DNA from: Magnetovibrio sp. PR-2
GTDB taxonomy: Bacteria > Pseudomonadota > Alphaproteobacteria > Rhodospirillales > Magnetovibrionaceae
DNA: 64,000 nt
Direction of reading: 5' to 3'
NCBI RefSeq assembly: GCF_036689815.1
Contig: NZ_JBAHUR010000012.1
Coordinates: forward strand, 56,114 to 120,113
This document shows, one piece after another, positions 18,309-26,850 of this stretch (positions are counted from its first letter, which is position 1; the number at the start of each line of letters is the position of its first letter). Below the pieces are notes generated by a model. That model did no database searches and was not told the origin of the DNA. It worked only from the letters and a program-made list of their open reading frames with translations. The position numbers and the translations under genes are program-made.

Positions 18309-18998
18309 TTACACGCAGACGTCGCGAAGCTCAATCTTTCCGTCTTTACCGCTGCGATGTGCAGCTTGGGCCAAAAACAGCTCACCTGCCGCAATGGCGT
18401 CGATCATAGCGTTGTGAGATTTGTAGCGGGGTAGGTTATAGCGTGACCGCAAGGCGTCCAGGCGCAGCATGCCGGGTTCGACGGCTTCGTTGCGGCGCAT
18501 CAGGGTGCGGATTTCCAGCCCCATGGTGTCAATGGTCGGCATCTCAAAGGGTAGACCAAAGCACTTTTTACAGGCCTTGTCCAAGAACCCGGTTTCGATT
18601 TTACAGTGATGTGCAATCAACACCCGTCCGGCGGCGTGCGGCAAAAAGGCTTCGAGGCTTTCGCAAAGTGGCGGAGCATCCGCGAGCATGTCGTCGGTCA
18701 GGGTATGGATAACGGCAGATTCTTCGGAGACTTCTTTTTCCGGCTTGCACAACACATGGCCGCGATCGCCATACAAGATTGTCATGCCCCGAATGACGCA
18801 CCAGCCAATGGACACAATTTCGTGTTGGTTGGGCGAAAGGCCCGTGGTTTCCAAATCGACCGCAATGAACTCCAGATGTTCCAGTGGCGTGGCGCGCTTG
18901 GGCCAAGAGGCGTTGTAAAACGCTTCCATCGGCGTGCCGGCGGCCTTGTGCGACAGCAAGCGACGTCTCAGCGATGAACCTTTCAAAACGCTCAGCAT
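18309..18998 (-). CDS. DnaQ-like 3'-5' exonuclease (DEDDh)
   Basis: This is an exonuclease of the DnaQ/PolC-epsilon superfamily. Seen in 229 residues: Exo I FIAVDLETTGLSPNQHEIVS with the D-E pair, an Exo II region around LIAHHCKIETGFLD, and Exo III in YKSHNAMIDAIAAGELFL (H and D). All four acidic residues and the histidine are present, so it should be active. It starts 12 nt downstream of the DUF294/CBS gene. This exonuclease, DUF294 and symporter arrangement recurs in proteobacteria and suggests a common signalling role rather than replication proofreading. Confidence 0.85.
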   Translation of the reverse strand: MLSVLKGSSLRRRLLSHKAAGTPMEAFYNASWPKRATPLEHLEFIAVDLETTGLSPNQHEIVSIGWCVIRGMTILYGDRGHVLCKPEKEVSEESAVIHTLTDDMLADAPPLCESLEAFLPHAAGRVLIAHHCKIETGFLDKACKKCFGLPFEMPTIDTMGLEIRTLMRRNEAVEPGMLRLDALRSRYNLPRYKSHNAMIDAIAAGELFLAQAAHRSGKDGKIELRDVCV

Positions 18999-19009
18999 AG
19001 CCTAACCCC

Positions 19010-20872
19010 TTAGCCCCCGTGCGCGTTGGCCATCGCACTTTGGATGGTCTTGATGACGGAAAAGGCATCGCGCAAGTGGTTGCGTTCGAAGTGGGACAGC
19101 TCTTCCGGTTTCATAAAGTTGTCAGGTGCATCGCCCCGGCGGATTTGTTTGACCTGGTGTTCTAGGCGCGCGGTGGCAATGAATTCATACGCATCCACCA
19201 AATCGCGCTTACCGGAAGGGCTGAGGACCTTGCCCTGGGTCTCGGTTTCCAAACGATCAAAGGTGTTCGACGTGGTTATCTTACCTTCCAATGCCACGAT
19301 GCGCGCGATGTCGACAATGGGCACCACGCCGTTGTGTTTCATATCGAACGTGTCATCGTGCTCGCCGTCGTGGATCAGCACAAAGTTCTTGAAAAAGCCG
19401 AGCGGCGGCGTGTGGCTCAATGCGTTGCCAACCATGTGGCCGATGAACAACCGGTGTTTTGGGGCCTTTTCAGTTATGATGTCTTGCAAGGGCTCGATTA
19501 AGCTTATGTCCCCCCAAATTCCACGCAGATCGAAAAAGATCGACGACAGCATCAAAGCTTTAGGCTCTGGCATTTCAATCCATTTGGTGAAGTAGGATTT
19601 CCACACCGAGACAGGCTGACGCCATTCGTCGGTTTTGGCCATGATGTCGCCGGGGCAATACACATAGTTTGCGGCGTTGAGACCTTCGTTGACGTAATTG
19701 GCCAGCATCTTGAAATACCCACCGTGCTTGTCTTCGTCAAAGTCGTCGGAGATGACCATGCAGTTGTCTTGATCACCCACACAGGTTTGTTCAAAGCGTG
19801 CTTGAGACCCGGACGCACACCACAGGTATGGCACCGGCGGCGGGCCGAATTTGTCTTCGCCCATTTTCAACAAGCGCGTGGTGGCTGCGTCTGCGATTGA
19901 GCTGATGACATGGCCCACGGTATGTGCGGTTGCTCCGGCTTCGACCAAGGAACACAACAGTTGTGGCACACGGCCCACGACTTCGGCAATACCGTCGAAG
20001 GTGTCGCGCTTGTGAATGTCGCCGACCATGTAAACGGCGGACGTGGATTGGTGCTGTACCAGACTGGAATTGGTGATCACACCGACAACATTGTCGCCAT
20101 CTTTGACGATAGGCAGGTGGCGGATGTTGTTTTTCGACATAATCATCATCGCGTCAAACGCCATGGCTTTGGCATCCAGTGTGATGGGATTGGGCGTCAT
20201 GATTTTTTCGATGGGGCTATCGACCGGCAGGGCTTCGGCGACCACACGGTTGCGCAAATCACGTTCGGTCACGATCCCGGCCAAGCCGTTGTCGTCGCAG
20301 ACCAAAAGGCTGGAGACGTTCATGTCACGCATCACCAGGGCGGCCGTGCGCACGTCGCAATCCAGTTCGATGGTGATGGGGTCGCGTTGGAGCAGCTCGC
20401 CGATCTTGGTCGAAATAAAGCCCAATTGGGCGTCGTCGGTGGAGCTGCCATGTGTGTTGGCACCGCGCAGGCGCTCGGCCCCTAACGGCGCAAAGAAGTA
20501 AGCAAACTGTTTGTAGTGATTGCGTAGGTACTCGAATTCATCGGCGGGCAGCATGTAAAACAGGCTGTCTTCCAAGGCCATCGCGCGGTTCACGACAACA
20601 CGGTCAGGGTTGAGCATGGCGTGCACACCAAAGCATTCGCCTTCGCTCAGGCGTGCCAGGATTTCGTCCTCCTGGGTGCGGGTTTCGACCGATCCGGTGC
20701 GCACGATATAGAGGTGTTCGCACGGTGCACCGATTTCCAGGACCGATTGATCGCGCCGGGTGTAGGACGATTCAATCTTATCCAAAATGTGTTCAATGGC
20801 GTCTTCGGGCAGAAGGTCGAAAGGGTGGTGTTGGATCAGAAAATCGCGAATTTCGAGCAGTTCAACATCCAT
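19010..20872 (-). CDS. cNMP-binding/CBS/DUF294 nucleotidyltransferase-like protein
   Basis: This is a predicted signal-transduction protein with a nucleotidyltransferase fold. Domains in order: a cyclic-nucleotide-binding domain (about 15-130), two CBS repeats (about 160-285), the DUF294 catalytic-like domain with CASGSQARFEQTCVGDQDN (about 340-400), and the DUF294 C-terminal substrate domain. The GS...DQD motif of the polymerase-beta fold is kept. ATG 20872 follows GAGGATC, and the extra upstream in-frame TTG is rejected. The gene lies between the Na+ symporter and the exonuclease, on the same strand, and may control the symporter. Confidence 0.85.
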   Translation of the reverse strand: MDVELLEIRDFLIQHHPFDLLPEDAIEHILDKIESSYTRRDQSVLEIGAPCEHLYIVRTGSVETRTQEDEILARLSEGECFGVHAMLNPDRVVVNRAMALEDSLFYMLPADEFEYLRNHYKQFAYFFAPLGAERLRGANTHGSSTDDAQLGFISTKIGELLQRDPITIELDCDVRTAALVMRDMNVSSLLVCDDNGLAGIVTERDLRNRVVAEALPVDSPIEKIMTPNPITLDAKAMAFDAMMIMSKNNIRHLPIVKDGDNVVGVITNSSLVQHQSTSAVYMVGDIHKRDTFDGIAEVVGRVPQLLCSLVEAGATAHTVGHVISSIADAATTRLLKMGEDKFGPPPVPYLWCASGSQARFEQTCVGDQDNCMVISDDFDEDKHGGYFKMLANYVNEGLNAANYVYCPGDIMAKTDEWRQPVSVWKSYFTKWIEMPEPKALMLSSIFFDLRGIWGDISLIEPLQDIITEKAPKHRLFIGHMVGNALSHTPPLGFFKNFVLIHDGEHDDTFDMKHNGVVPIVDIARIVALEGKITTSNTFDRLETETQGKVLSPSGKRDLVDAYEFIATARLEHQVKQIRRGDAPDNFMKPEELSHFERNHLRDAFSVIKTIQSAMANAHGG

Positions 20873-20925
20873 GGGGGAGATCCTCAATGCTTCTTAAATA
20901 AACGGCTGTCCAGCGCCTCAGCTTA

Positions 20926-20971
20926 GCGCAAAAAAGAAATGAGCGAACCCTGATTAACAGAGTTCGCTCAT
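20926..20971 (-). terminator. intrinsic terminator after the symporter gene
   Basis: On the minus strand, ATGAGCGAAC and GTTCGCTCAT form a 10-bp stem around a 13-nt loop, followed by TTCTTTTTT. It ends the DUF4212-symporter transcript before the DUF294 gene, so the latter probably has its own promoter in the 137-bp gap or depends on read-through. Confidence 0.78.
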
Positions 20972-21009
20972 AAAAGTGTCTACAGACTTAAGTCAACAAA
21001 ACTTGAGCC

Positions 21010-22791
21010 TTAGTGGCCGGTCGCTTCGCCAGCACCCGACGGGACGCGAACGTCTTCGACCAAGTGTTGGATGTGCTCCGGCGGTTCTGCCGTCATTTTG
21101 GAAACGACGAAGGCAACCGCGAAGTTCACCATCGCACCAACAGCACCGAACGCTTCAGGCGAAATGCCCAAGAAGTGGTTCGCCGTGGTGTTGTCGAGCA
21201 TGTTCGTGCCCGGGATGAAGAACCAGCCTTTGTAGGTGAAGATGTAGAGCAGGGTGATACCCAGACCCGAGATCATACCTGCAATGGCGCCGGAGTTGTT
21301 CATCTTCTTGGAGAAGATACCCATCATCAGAGCCGGGAAGATCGAGGATGCGGCCAGGCCGAAGGCCAATGCCACCACCTGAGCGGCAAAGCCCGGCGGG
21401 TGCAGACCGAAGTAGCCTGCGACGGCGATGGCACCGGCCATCGAAATACGTGCAGCAAGCAGTTCGTTCTTCTCAGAGATGTCGGGGTTGACCATGCTCT
21501 TGATGATGTCGTGCGACACCGCCGAAGAAATGGCCATCAACAAACCAGCAGCCGTCGACAGAGCCGCAGCCAAACCACCAGCTGCGACCAAGGCGATCAC
21601 CCAGTTCGGCAGTTGTGCGATTTCCGGGTTCGCCAAAACCATGATGTCGCGGTCAACCTTCAACTCAGAGCCGTTAACAGCCCAACCGTTCGCCGCTGCT
21701 TTGGTCGCAAAGGTGTCGGATTTTGCGTTGTAGTATTGAATGCGACCGTCACCGTTTTTGTCTTCGAACTTGAGAAGACCGGTGGTCTCCCAGTTCTTGA
21801 ACCATTGCGGACGTTCGTCATATTTCAGGTTGTTGGCTTGAACGCCGACTTCACCCGTTTGAACCGTGTTGGACAGGTTGTAGAACGCCATGGAACCAAC
21901 AGCCGGAGCCGTGGTGTACAAGATGGCGATAAACACCAGTGCCCAACCCGCAGACATACGTGCGTCACGAACTTTCGGAACCGTGAAGAAGCGCACGATC
22001 ACGTGCGGCAAACCAGCGGTACCGATCATCAGAGACAACGTGTAGAGCGTCATATTCAGCGTATTGGTTTTCTGCGCTGTATATTCGTTGAAGCCCAAGT
22101 CCGTCAGGATCATGTCCAGTTTACCCAGCAAGGTTACGCCTTCGCCGGACAGTTCGGAGAACATGCCGATTTGCGGCAGCGGAACGCCGGTCAACTGAAG
22201 CGAGATGAAGATCGCCGGGATGGTGTAAGCCAAGATCAAAACGCAGTACTGCGCGATCTGGGTGTACGTGATGCCCTTCATGCCGCCCAAGACAGCGTAG
22301 AAGAACACGATGGCCATACCGGAGAACAGACCTGTTTCGTAATCCAGCTCCAAGAAGCGGGAGAACGCAACGCCGATGCCTTTCATCTGACCGATAACGT
22401 AGGTCAGCGAAGCAACGATCAAGCAGATCACAGCAACAGTACGAGCGGTTTGGCTGTAAAAACGGTCACCGATGAATTCCGGAACCGTGAATTTGCCGAA
22501 TTTGCGCAGGTACGGTGCCAACAGCATCGCCAGCAGCACGTAGCCACCGGTCCAACCCATCAAGAAGATGGAGGCGTCGTAACCTTTAAAAGCGATAAGG
22601 CCGGCCATGGAGATAAAGGATGCAGCAGACATCCAGTCAGCAGCCGTTGCCATACCGTTGGCAACAGGGTGAATGCCGCGGCCAGCAGCATAGAACTCGC
22701 CGGTCGAACCAGCGCGAGCCCAAATAGCAATACCGATGTAGAGCGTAAACGTAATGCCCACAACGATATACGTAAGTGTTTGAAGTTCCAT
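21010..22791 (-). CDS. sodium:solute symporter, ActP/VC_2705-like subfamily
   Basis: This is a Na+-coupled carrier of the SSS family, probably for acetate or another short-chain acid. Seen in 593 residues: about 13 hydrophobic helices, FYAAGRGIHPVANGMATAAD and the conserved GMKGITYTQIAQY segment, plus a large hydrophilic insert between central helices (about 320-375). The DUF4212 gene sits immediately upstream with a short gap, as is usual for the subfamily, where a small subunit pairs with the carrier. The substrate is inferred from subfamily only. Confidence 0.85.
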   Translation of the reverse strand: MELQTLTYIVVGITFTLYIGIAIWARAGSTGEFYAAGRGIHPVANGMATAADWMSAASFISMAGLIAFKGYDASIFLMGWTGGYVLLAMLLAPYLRKFGKFTVPEFIGDRFYSQTARTVAVICLIVASLTYVIGQMKGIGVAFSRFLELDYETGLFSGMAIVFFYAVLGGMKGITYTQIAQYCVLILAYTIPAIFISLQLTGVPLPQIGMFSELSGEGVTLLGKLDMILTDLGFNEYTAQKTNTLNMTLYTLSLMIGTAGLPHVIVRFFTVPKVRDARMSAGWALVFIAILYTTAPAVGSMAFYNLSNTVQTGEVGVQANNLKYDERPQWFKNWETTGLLKFEDKNGDGRIQYYNAKSDTFATKAAANGWAVNGSELKVDRDIMVLANPEIAQLPNWVIALVAAGGLAAALSTAAGLLMAISSAVSHDIIKSMVNPDISEKNELLAARISMAGAIAVAGYFGLHPPGFAAQVVALAFGLAASSIFPALMMGIFSKKMNNSGAIAGMISGLGITLLYIFTYKGWFFIPGTNMLDNTTANHFLGISPEAFGAVGAMVNFAVAFVVSKMTAEPPEHIQHLVEDVRVPSGAGEATGH

Positions 22792-22819
22792 TGTTAGGAG
22801 GTCCTTTTAAACTCTTCGA

Positions 22820-23083
22820 TCAATCTTCGTGGACGTCGAATTCTTTGTCTAAGTCGTTCATCTTTTTGGCGTAGTAAAACGTCAAGATCAAAAAGACGTA
22901 GATGGAGCCTTGTTGGGCAAACCAAAAGCCCAGATCCGTTCCGCCGATTTCGATGCTCGACAGCATCGGACGCAACAAGATTCCCAGGCCGTAAGAAACA
23001 AATGCCCAGATGGCTAACAGAATAGCGATCAGACGCAGGTTTGCCTTCCAATAGGCAATACCCGATTCCGTATTATCTGACAT
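22820..23083 (-). CDS. DUF4212 small subunit of sodium:solute symporter
   Basis: An 87-residue membrane protein with two helices (about 18-38 and 52-72), matching the DUF4212 family, which is found next to SSS symporters and acts as a presumed small subunit. The family motifs YWKANLRLIAILLAIW and FWFAQQGSIYVFL are visible. The ATG at 23083 has AAGGAAAG upstream. It is first in the operon, with 28 nt before the symporter. Confidence 0.85.
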   Translation of the reverse strand: MSDNTESGIAYWKANLRLIAILLAIWAFVSYGLGILLRPMLSSIEIGGTDLGFWFAQQGSIYVFLILTFYYAKKMNDLDKEFDVHED

Positions 23084-23565
23084 GACAATACCTTTCCTTG
23101 TTTTTTTGTGCGCTCCCCCACTAGGAAGCCTTGTTTTGGCACCACCTTTATGTGCCATTATTATTTTTTGCGGCTGCGAAGATTATTCACAATCCCATCA
23201 ATTTGGGTAGTTAAATTTTTGATAAACTTCAAATGTGACGTGGTGATGTGGAGAAAAAGCATTAACTACATGTTTTGCATGTGAAATATTTACACTTAAA
23301 TTCATTGCTTTGCGTATAGAGAGATTAAGAAATAATCATTTCAACCGCTTGCATACAATTTGTGCATGGGTCTAAGTTTTGTCAGCCCTCAACCCAGAGC
23401 GACTAACAGAAATGGCAGGGTTTGCGAATCTCTCGCAATAGATGGCAAAGCTCTGCAATCGACTTCTGAGGGGCGACGTGCTGCACTGCAAAAGGGCACA
23501 CTTTTGGGTAGCTGCTTGCGGCCTGGGCGTGAGTGAAGTTTCAATGCTGTTGGGGGAGGGGAAAA
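23084..23565. other. intergenic region between the symporter operon and the prophage
   Basis: About 480 bp of host DNA with no credible gene. The part next to 23084 should hold the promoter of the DUF4212-symporter operon. The part near 23540-23565 (a C-rich run then TTTT on the minus strand) lies just 3' of the tRNA-Thr fragment and may be its terminator. No further structure was found. Confidence 0.4.
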
Positions 23566-23610
23566 TGGTGCCGCCACCAGGATTTGAACCCGGGACCCCC
23601 TGATTACAAA
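23566..23610 (-). pseudogene. 3' half of the split host tRNA-Thr(UGU)
   Basis: Read on the minus strand this is the 3' side of a tRNA: the anticodon loop TTTGTAA, the stem TCAGG, a variable loop, the T arm with GGTTCAAATCC, the acceptor strand TGGCGGC, A and CCA. It begins at the 8-bp core at 23603-23610. Joined to 59920-59950 it gives a perfect 76-nt tRNA-Thr(UGU), including a fully paired acceptor and anticodon stem. The gene was cut in the anticodon loop by prophage integration and cannot make a tRNA from this piece. Confidence 0.95.
23603..23610. other. attL: attL core, 8 bp ATTACAAA
   Basis: The 8-bp sequence ATTACAAA is shared by both prophage ends (also 59912-59919) and corresponds to the anticodon loop of the interrupted tRNA. 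The flanks differ on both sides, so the identity is exactly 8 bp. Immediately inside the prophage follows G and then AATTTTCTA, the partner of TAGAAAATT at the other end. Confidence 0.9.
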
Positions 23611-23668
23611 GAATTTTCTATTTTCCATAACCGATTGTTTTTGTACAGATTTTACAATACACTGGACG

Positions 23669-23705
23669 TTGTAAGTGTTTAGTATATTGTTGTAAGGATT
23701 GTAAG
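23669..23705 (+). repeat. TTGTAAG repeats, putative integrase arm-type sites (left)
   Basis: TTGTAAG occurs at 23669-23675, 23690-23696 and 23699-23705. The last two are direct repeats 9 bp apart, 80-95 bp inside the core. The same 9-bp-spaced pair appears inverted at the right end (59856-59871). The spacing and position fit arm-type binding sites of a lambda-like integrase. They also overlap the leader of the integrase gene, so autoregulation is possible. Confidence 0.6.
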
Positions 23706-23707
23706 TT

Positions 23708-25126
23708 ATGGCAAAGATTGATTGGATTGTAGAAGGCCAGTTTGGTTTACGCAAGCATCCTAATACAAAGAATTTGCAAATCATATACAAACGACCGGGT
23801 ATGAAACAGTACAGCACTAAGACAGCGGGTACAGCAGACCGGAATGAAGCAAAGCTTAAAGCTATTGAGTTTTGGGCACAGGCACCAATAAAAGAAGAAC
23901 TTGGTGTACGTGTAAATGGAATTACATTTAAGACAATAGCAGAGCAATGGATAAAAGAGTTGCCTAGTTTAGTTAAGCGTGGATTGAGAGGCGCAACTAC
24001 AGCAATTGATTATCCGCCAGTAGTAAACAGATATCTAGTTCCGTCACTTGGAAAGTATCAAATAGACGCTATTACGGACACGCATATAGAAAATTACTGG
24101 ACGTGGCGTGACGAGTATTGGAGTGAACATGCAATTGAGCAAGTTGACTACTTTTATCGCAGTGTGAAAACAAAGACAGAAATATGCACTGACAATAATA
24201 ACTTAACTCATGCCCGCATAAGAGACGCAGAAGGCAACGACATTAAGTATGTTGTGACAGTTCCAGACAAAGGCAAAAAGACAGTTCGTGCAATCAAATC
24301 ATTACCCAGCCAAGGCGCGTTAAAGCGTGATGCTATGGTATTGGGAATGATATTTGAGTATGCCCGCAAGAAGGGATACACAACACGAGATCGTATACCG
24401 GGCATTACAGTACCAAAGCGTTTGGACAGCAAGCGCAACAAATCAAGGTTATCGTTTAGTTGGGATCAAATGGATGCCATTATTTCAAAACTGGCCTTGT
24501 ACGATGCGCAGTATTTTATGCGCCTAAATGAGACACCGGGTATGCCAACAGACGACATGCGTTTATTGCATGCAAAGCGAACGTTAAGTGTGCTTATTAA
24601 AATGGTTTACTTCACTGGCATTGTTCCAGGCAAAGAAGCATTTAACCTAAAATGGAAACACGTCAGAGCCACAACAAAGGATGCATGGGGGCACAAGCAG
24701 CAAGTTATTCAAGTTGCTGTTGGTGGTGGTAAAAACGAATACCGTGTACGTGAAGTTATTCCAAAGCTAAAGTTATGGAAAATACTTGAGCGCTGGGAAG
24801 GCGAAAGCAAGTACACAGAGGATGAAGACTACATATTCAGCAATCTTAAAGGCAAACAAATACAAAGTATGGACAAGTCGTTTCGTACGTTAATGGAAGA
24901 ACTGCGAGGCGAGAACAGCAAGGATCACAGATGGAATGATAAGTTCGTGTTGTATTCGTTCAGGCACACATACTGTACACACAGTCTGCAAATGGGTGAG
25001 AACATTCGCAGTGTTGCAAGTAACATGGGACACAGTGACACTAAGATGGTTGAAAAGTGGTACGGACACGACAAGCCAGTGGACTATGCAGCACAACTTG
25101 AAAAGGATTGGGATAGCAAGTTATGA
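23708..25126 (+). CDS. int: tyrosine-recombinase integrase with an altered catalytic arginine
   Basis: This is the phage integrase that recombines attP with tRNA-Thr. Seen in 472 residues: an N-terminal arm-binding region, a core-binding domain, and the C-terminal catalytic domain with YSFRHTYCTH (R419), NMGHSDTKM (H442) and nucleophile Y452 in KWYGHD. In Box I the family sequence TG-x-R is here TGIVPGKEAFNLKW: the expected first catalytic arginine is V306. The Box II histidine is Y416, a change often tolerated in alphaproteobacterial integrases. ATG 23708 follows AAGGA. The next gene overlaps its stop by 4 nt. The arginine loss may lock the prophage or may be a sequencing error. Confidence 0.92.
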   Translation: MAKIDWIVEGQFGLRKHPNTKNLQIIYKRPGMKQYSTKTAGTADRNEAKLKAIEFWAQAPIKEELGVRVNGITFKTIAEQWIKELPSLVKRGLRGATTAIDYPPVVNRYLVPSLGKYQIDAITDTHIENYWTWRDEYWSEHAIEQVDYFYRSVKTKTEICTDNNNLTHARIRDAEGNDIKYVVTVPDKGKKTVRAIKSLPSQGALKRDAMVLGMIFEYARKKGYTTRDRIPGITVPKRLDSKRNKSRLSFSWDQMDAIISKLALYDAQYFMRLNETPGMPTDDMRLLHAKRTLSVLIKMVYFTGIVPGKEAFNLKWKHVRATTKDAWGHKQQVIQVAVGGGKNEYRVREVIPKLKLWKILERWEGESKYTEDEDYIFSNLKGKQIQSMDKSFRTLMEELRGENSKDHRWNDKFVLYSFRHTYCTHSLQMGENIRSVASNMGHSDTKMVEKWYGHDKPVDYAAQLEKDWDSKL

Positions 25127-25434
25127 GCACGTTAGAAGTAATGCACAATAGAGTTAGGGTGAAAGCTTCAAAAGAGCATAATCGTGTTCCAAATGCACTT
25201 GAGTTATATAACGAGCTTATGCTTGATACAGATATACGTAGGTTAATTACATTGCTAGGTGCGGACGTAGAACATATAGACACAAGCAAGCTAGAAAGCG
25301 TAACGGCACATGATGCAGTGCATGAGTATGTAAAGCATGAGTACGATTGCTTAACACATAACAAGCAGATAGCACTTAACAAGTATGGTGCATTGTTACA
25401 AATACTGGAAATAGCAAAAAGGCAAGAATGGTAG
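25123..25434 (+). CDS. phage protein of unknown function
   Basis: A 103-residue protein without a recognised family. It is hydrophilic and mostly helical by composition, with no membrane segment or metal motif. It overlaps the end of int by an ATGA junction, so it is translationally coupled to the integrase. That position would suit an excisionase or a directionality factor, but no helix-turn-helix is visible and the role is open. Confidence 0.7.
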   Translation: MSTLEVMHNRVRVKASKEHNRVPNALELYNELMLDTDIRRLITLLGADVEHIDTSKLESVTAHDAVHEYVKHEYDCLTHNKQIALNKYGALLQILEIAKRQEW

Positions 25435-25510
25435 TCTTAGTCGGTAGACCTAGCACAAATAGAGGCGTAACGTGCTTGCAGTGTTTAACTGTAAGTAGGA
25501 GTAAGCATAT

Positions 25511-25669
25511 ATGTACAAGTTTACTGATCGTGCAGAAGCACTTGCATTTAGCAGTGTTATGACGATGTTTGATGAACGGTACGGCGTTTACGAACGTATA
25601 GGCTTTTACAGTGTTGTGTTGGGGGAATACGCAGAAGTGCACGAGGAGTACGGCAAGCGTATTAACTGA
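25511..25669 (+). CDS. small phage protein of unknown function (52 aa)
   Basis: A 52-residue open frame with a good ribosome site (AGGAG about 9 nt upstream) and a strong intrinsic terminator right after it. The product is rich in aromatic and acidic residues (YKFTDRAEALAF at the start, GEYAEVHEEYGKRIN at the end). No family is recognised. It is the last gene of the int transcript. Confidence 0.55.
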   Translation: MYKFTDRAEALAFSSVMTMFDERYGVYERIGFYSVVLGEYAEVHEEYGKRIN

Positions 25670-25688
25670 TAAACATTACATTTATTAA

Positions 25689-25720
25689 GAAAAAGGGTTC
25701 CGTTTGGAACCCTTTTTTTT
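25689..25720 (+). terminator. intrinsic terminator ending the int transcript
   Basis: AAAAGGGTTCC and GGAACCCTTTT pair around GTTT and are followed by eight T residues. It is one of several strong hairpins in the prophage that are directly followed by a TATAAATA motif. Confidence 0.88.
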
Positions 25721-25728
25721 GTCTTAGG

Positions 25729-25736
25729 TATAAATA
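25729..25736 (+). promoter_or_regulatory. TATAAATA motif after a terminator
   Basis: TATAAATA starts 9 nt after the terminator T-run and precedes the lysis and small-gene block. The place of a -35 element would be taken by the terminator hairpin. The motif equals the T4 late-promoter consensus, and six similar sites occur in the prophage. Confidence 0.45.
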
Positions 25737-25741
25737 AATAT

Positions 25742-25846
25742 ATGAACGAAAGAAAATTGCTACAGCTAATTATATACAACAGGCTGTTTCATTTGGAAGC
25801 ACGTAAGCAGGCAGCAATGCGTTTATACAAACTAGTAAATTTATAA
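25742..25846 (+). CDS. possible 34-aa phage peptide
   Basis: An open frame of 34 codons, starting 6 nt after the TATAAATA motif and ending 6 nt before the next gene. The peptide is basic and helical (ERKLLQLIIYNRLFHLEARK). It has no clear ribosome site, so it may be leaderless, or may simply be part of the leader of the following gene. Confidence 0.3.
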   Translation: MNERKLLQLIIYNRLFHLEARKQAAMRLYKLVNL

Positions 25847-25852
25847 GGTGAA

Positions 25853-26266
25853 ATGATAATGTTAGAATTAAGTGATGTGTTGATAAATGGTTTTTATGGA
25901 GGAGTGCTTGGTGGTGTAAGTGTAGCGCTTGTATCTATAATAAGTCATAAAATCATGCAAATTAGAGAAGATAAACAACTAGAGACTATGCTTGATGATA
26001 GTTTAGTATGCGCAATTGAAGAAATGCAAAAGAGCGCATATGAGAATAATATTGAAAAACACAAGGTAACTTATGTTGTGCACGCAGAACTAAGAGACGT
26101 GCATAATTGGATTATGAATAACAAAGTTAGTTATGATGATTATAGTGTCTATGATCCTGATGATAAACTATGCGTAGGGCTATCAGTAAGTGATGATAAG
26201 ATTATGCGATTCAAATTATCATTTATTTGTGATGAAGTAACTTGTGTAGAAGATATATACACATAA
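25853..26266 (+). CDS. membrane-anchored phage protein of unknown function
   Basis: The 137 residues have one N-terminal hydrophobic segment (about 10-32, GFYGGVLGGVSVALVSIISH) followed by a soluble, acidic domain. The ribosome site AAGGTG precedes the ATG. Its stop codon overlaps the start of the M15 endolysin (TAATG), so the two are coupled. This context suggests a lysis accessory, but no family is recognised. Confidence 0.65.
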   Translation: MIMLELSDVLINGFYGGVLGGVSVALVSIISHKIMQIREDKQLETMLDDSLVCAIEEMQKSAYENNIEKHKVTYVVHAELRDVHNWIMNNKVSYDDYSVYDPDDKLCVGLSVSDDKIMRFKLSFICDEVTCVEDIYT

Positions 26267-26676
26267 TGCTAAAGAACTTTACAAGGGCTGAATTGGAGTG
26301 CCCACATTGTTTAACAATATTGACTACACCTGAAGCCTATTGTGCTAGAGAAAAATTACAGTTACTACGCGATAGAATAGGCAAGCCATTACGTATCAAC
26401 AGTTCATATAGATGTGCTGTGCATAACAAGAACGTAGGGGGTGTAGACGGATCAAAGCACTTAGAAGGCATTGCTTTTGATATATCGCTACGCACTGGTG
26501 ATTTTACATTAGAAGAAATTAGAGAACTTGCATTTAGGGAAGGCTGGACAGGCTTTGGCTATTACGACACGTTTATACACTTAGATGATAGAGATGGACG
26601 TATTGTAGAATGGGATTACAGAACTAATAAAACACCATTCAAACTAGACTTTGATAAAGGAACATGGAAGGAATGA
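26266..26676 (+). CDS. M15 family peptidase, phage endolysin
   Basis: This is a zinc D,D-peptidase that would cut peptidoglycan cross-links during lysis. Seen in 136 residues: an N-terminal ECPHC pair, SSYRCAVHNKNVGG, the zinc motif SKHLEGIAFDIS (H and D ligands) and a second HLDD near the C-terminus, as in the M15_3 group. All expected ligands are present. ATG 26266 overlaps the stop of the gene upstream. There is no signal peptide, so export relies on the 3TM holin encoded 0.8 kb downstream. Confidence 0.87.
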   Translation: MLKNFTRAELECPHCLTILTTPEAYCAREKLQLLRDRIGKPLRINSSYRCAVHNKNVGGVDGSKHLEGIAFDISLRTGDFTLEEIRELAFREGWTGFGYYDTFIHLDDRDGRIVEWDYRTNKTPFKLDFDKGTWKE

Positions 26677-26849
26677 AAGCAAGAACACTATTAGAATGGA
26701 TGGAATTTAAAGACGATGTTGAGATACGTATAAACGTAACAGACGCATTCAACAAATTGAAAGAAGACACGTTAAGTGATGAATATTACATAACGCTAAG
26801 TGTGGATAACAAGAAAGAAATAATTATAGAGTTAAGAGGAAAGGAATAA
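26673..26849 (+). CDS. small phage protein of unknown function (58 aa)
   Basis: A 58-residue acidic protein (KARTLLEWMEFKDDVEIRIN at the start). It starts at an ATGA overlap with the endolysin stop and has a strong GGAAGGA site. No family is recognised; a small beta-strand domain seems likely from the alternating pattern in its second half. Confidence 0.6.
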   Translation: MKARTLLEWMEFKDDVEIRINVTDAFNKLKEDTLSDEYYITLSVDNKKEIIIELRGKE

Positions 26850-26850
26850 G

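Noticed and set aside
21013..22797. 594-codon open frame antisense to the symporter gene
   Set aside because: It mirrors the symporter exactly, is rich in H, R, Q and N as expected for the reverse strand of a membrane protein gene, and has no ribosome site.
23389..23817. Minus-strand open frame crossing attL
   Set aside because: It runs through the tRNA fragment, the att core and the start of int, so it exists only as a by-product of integration.
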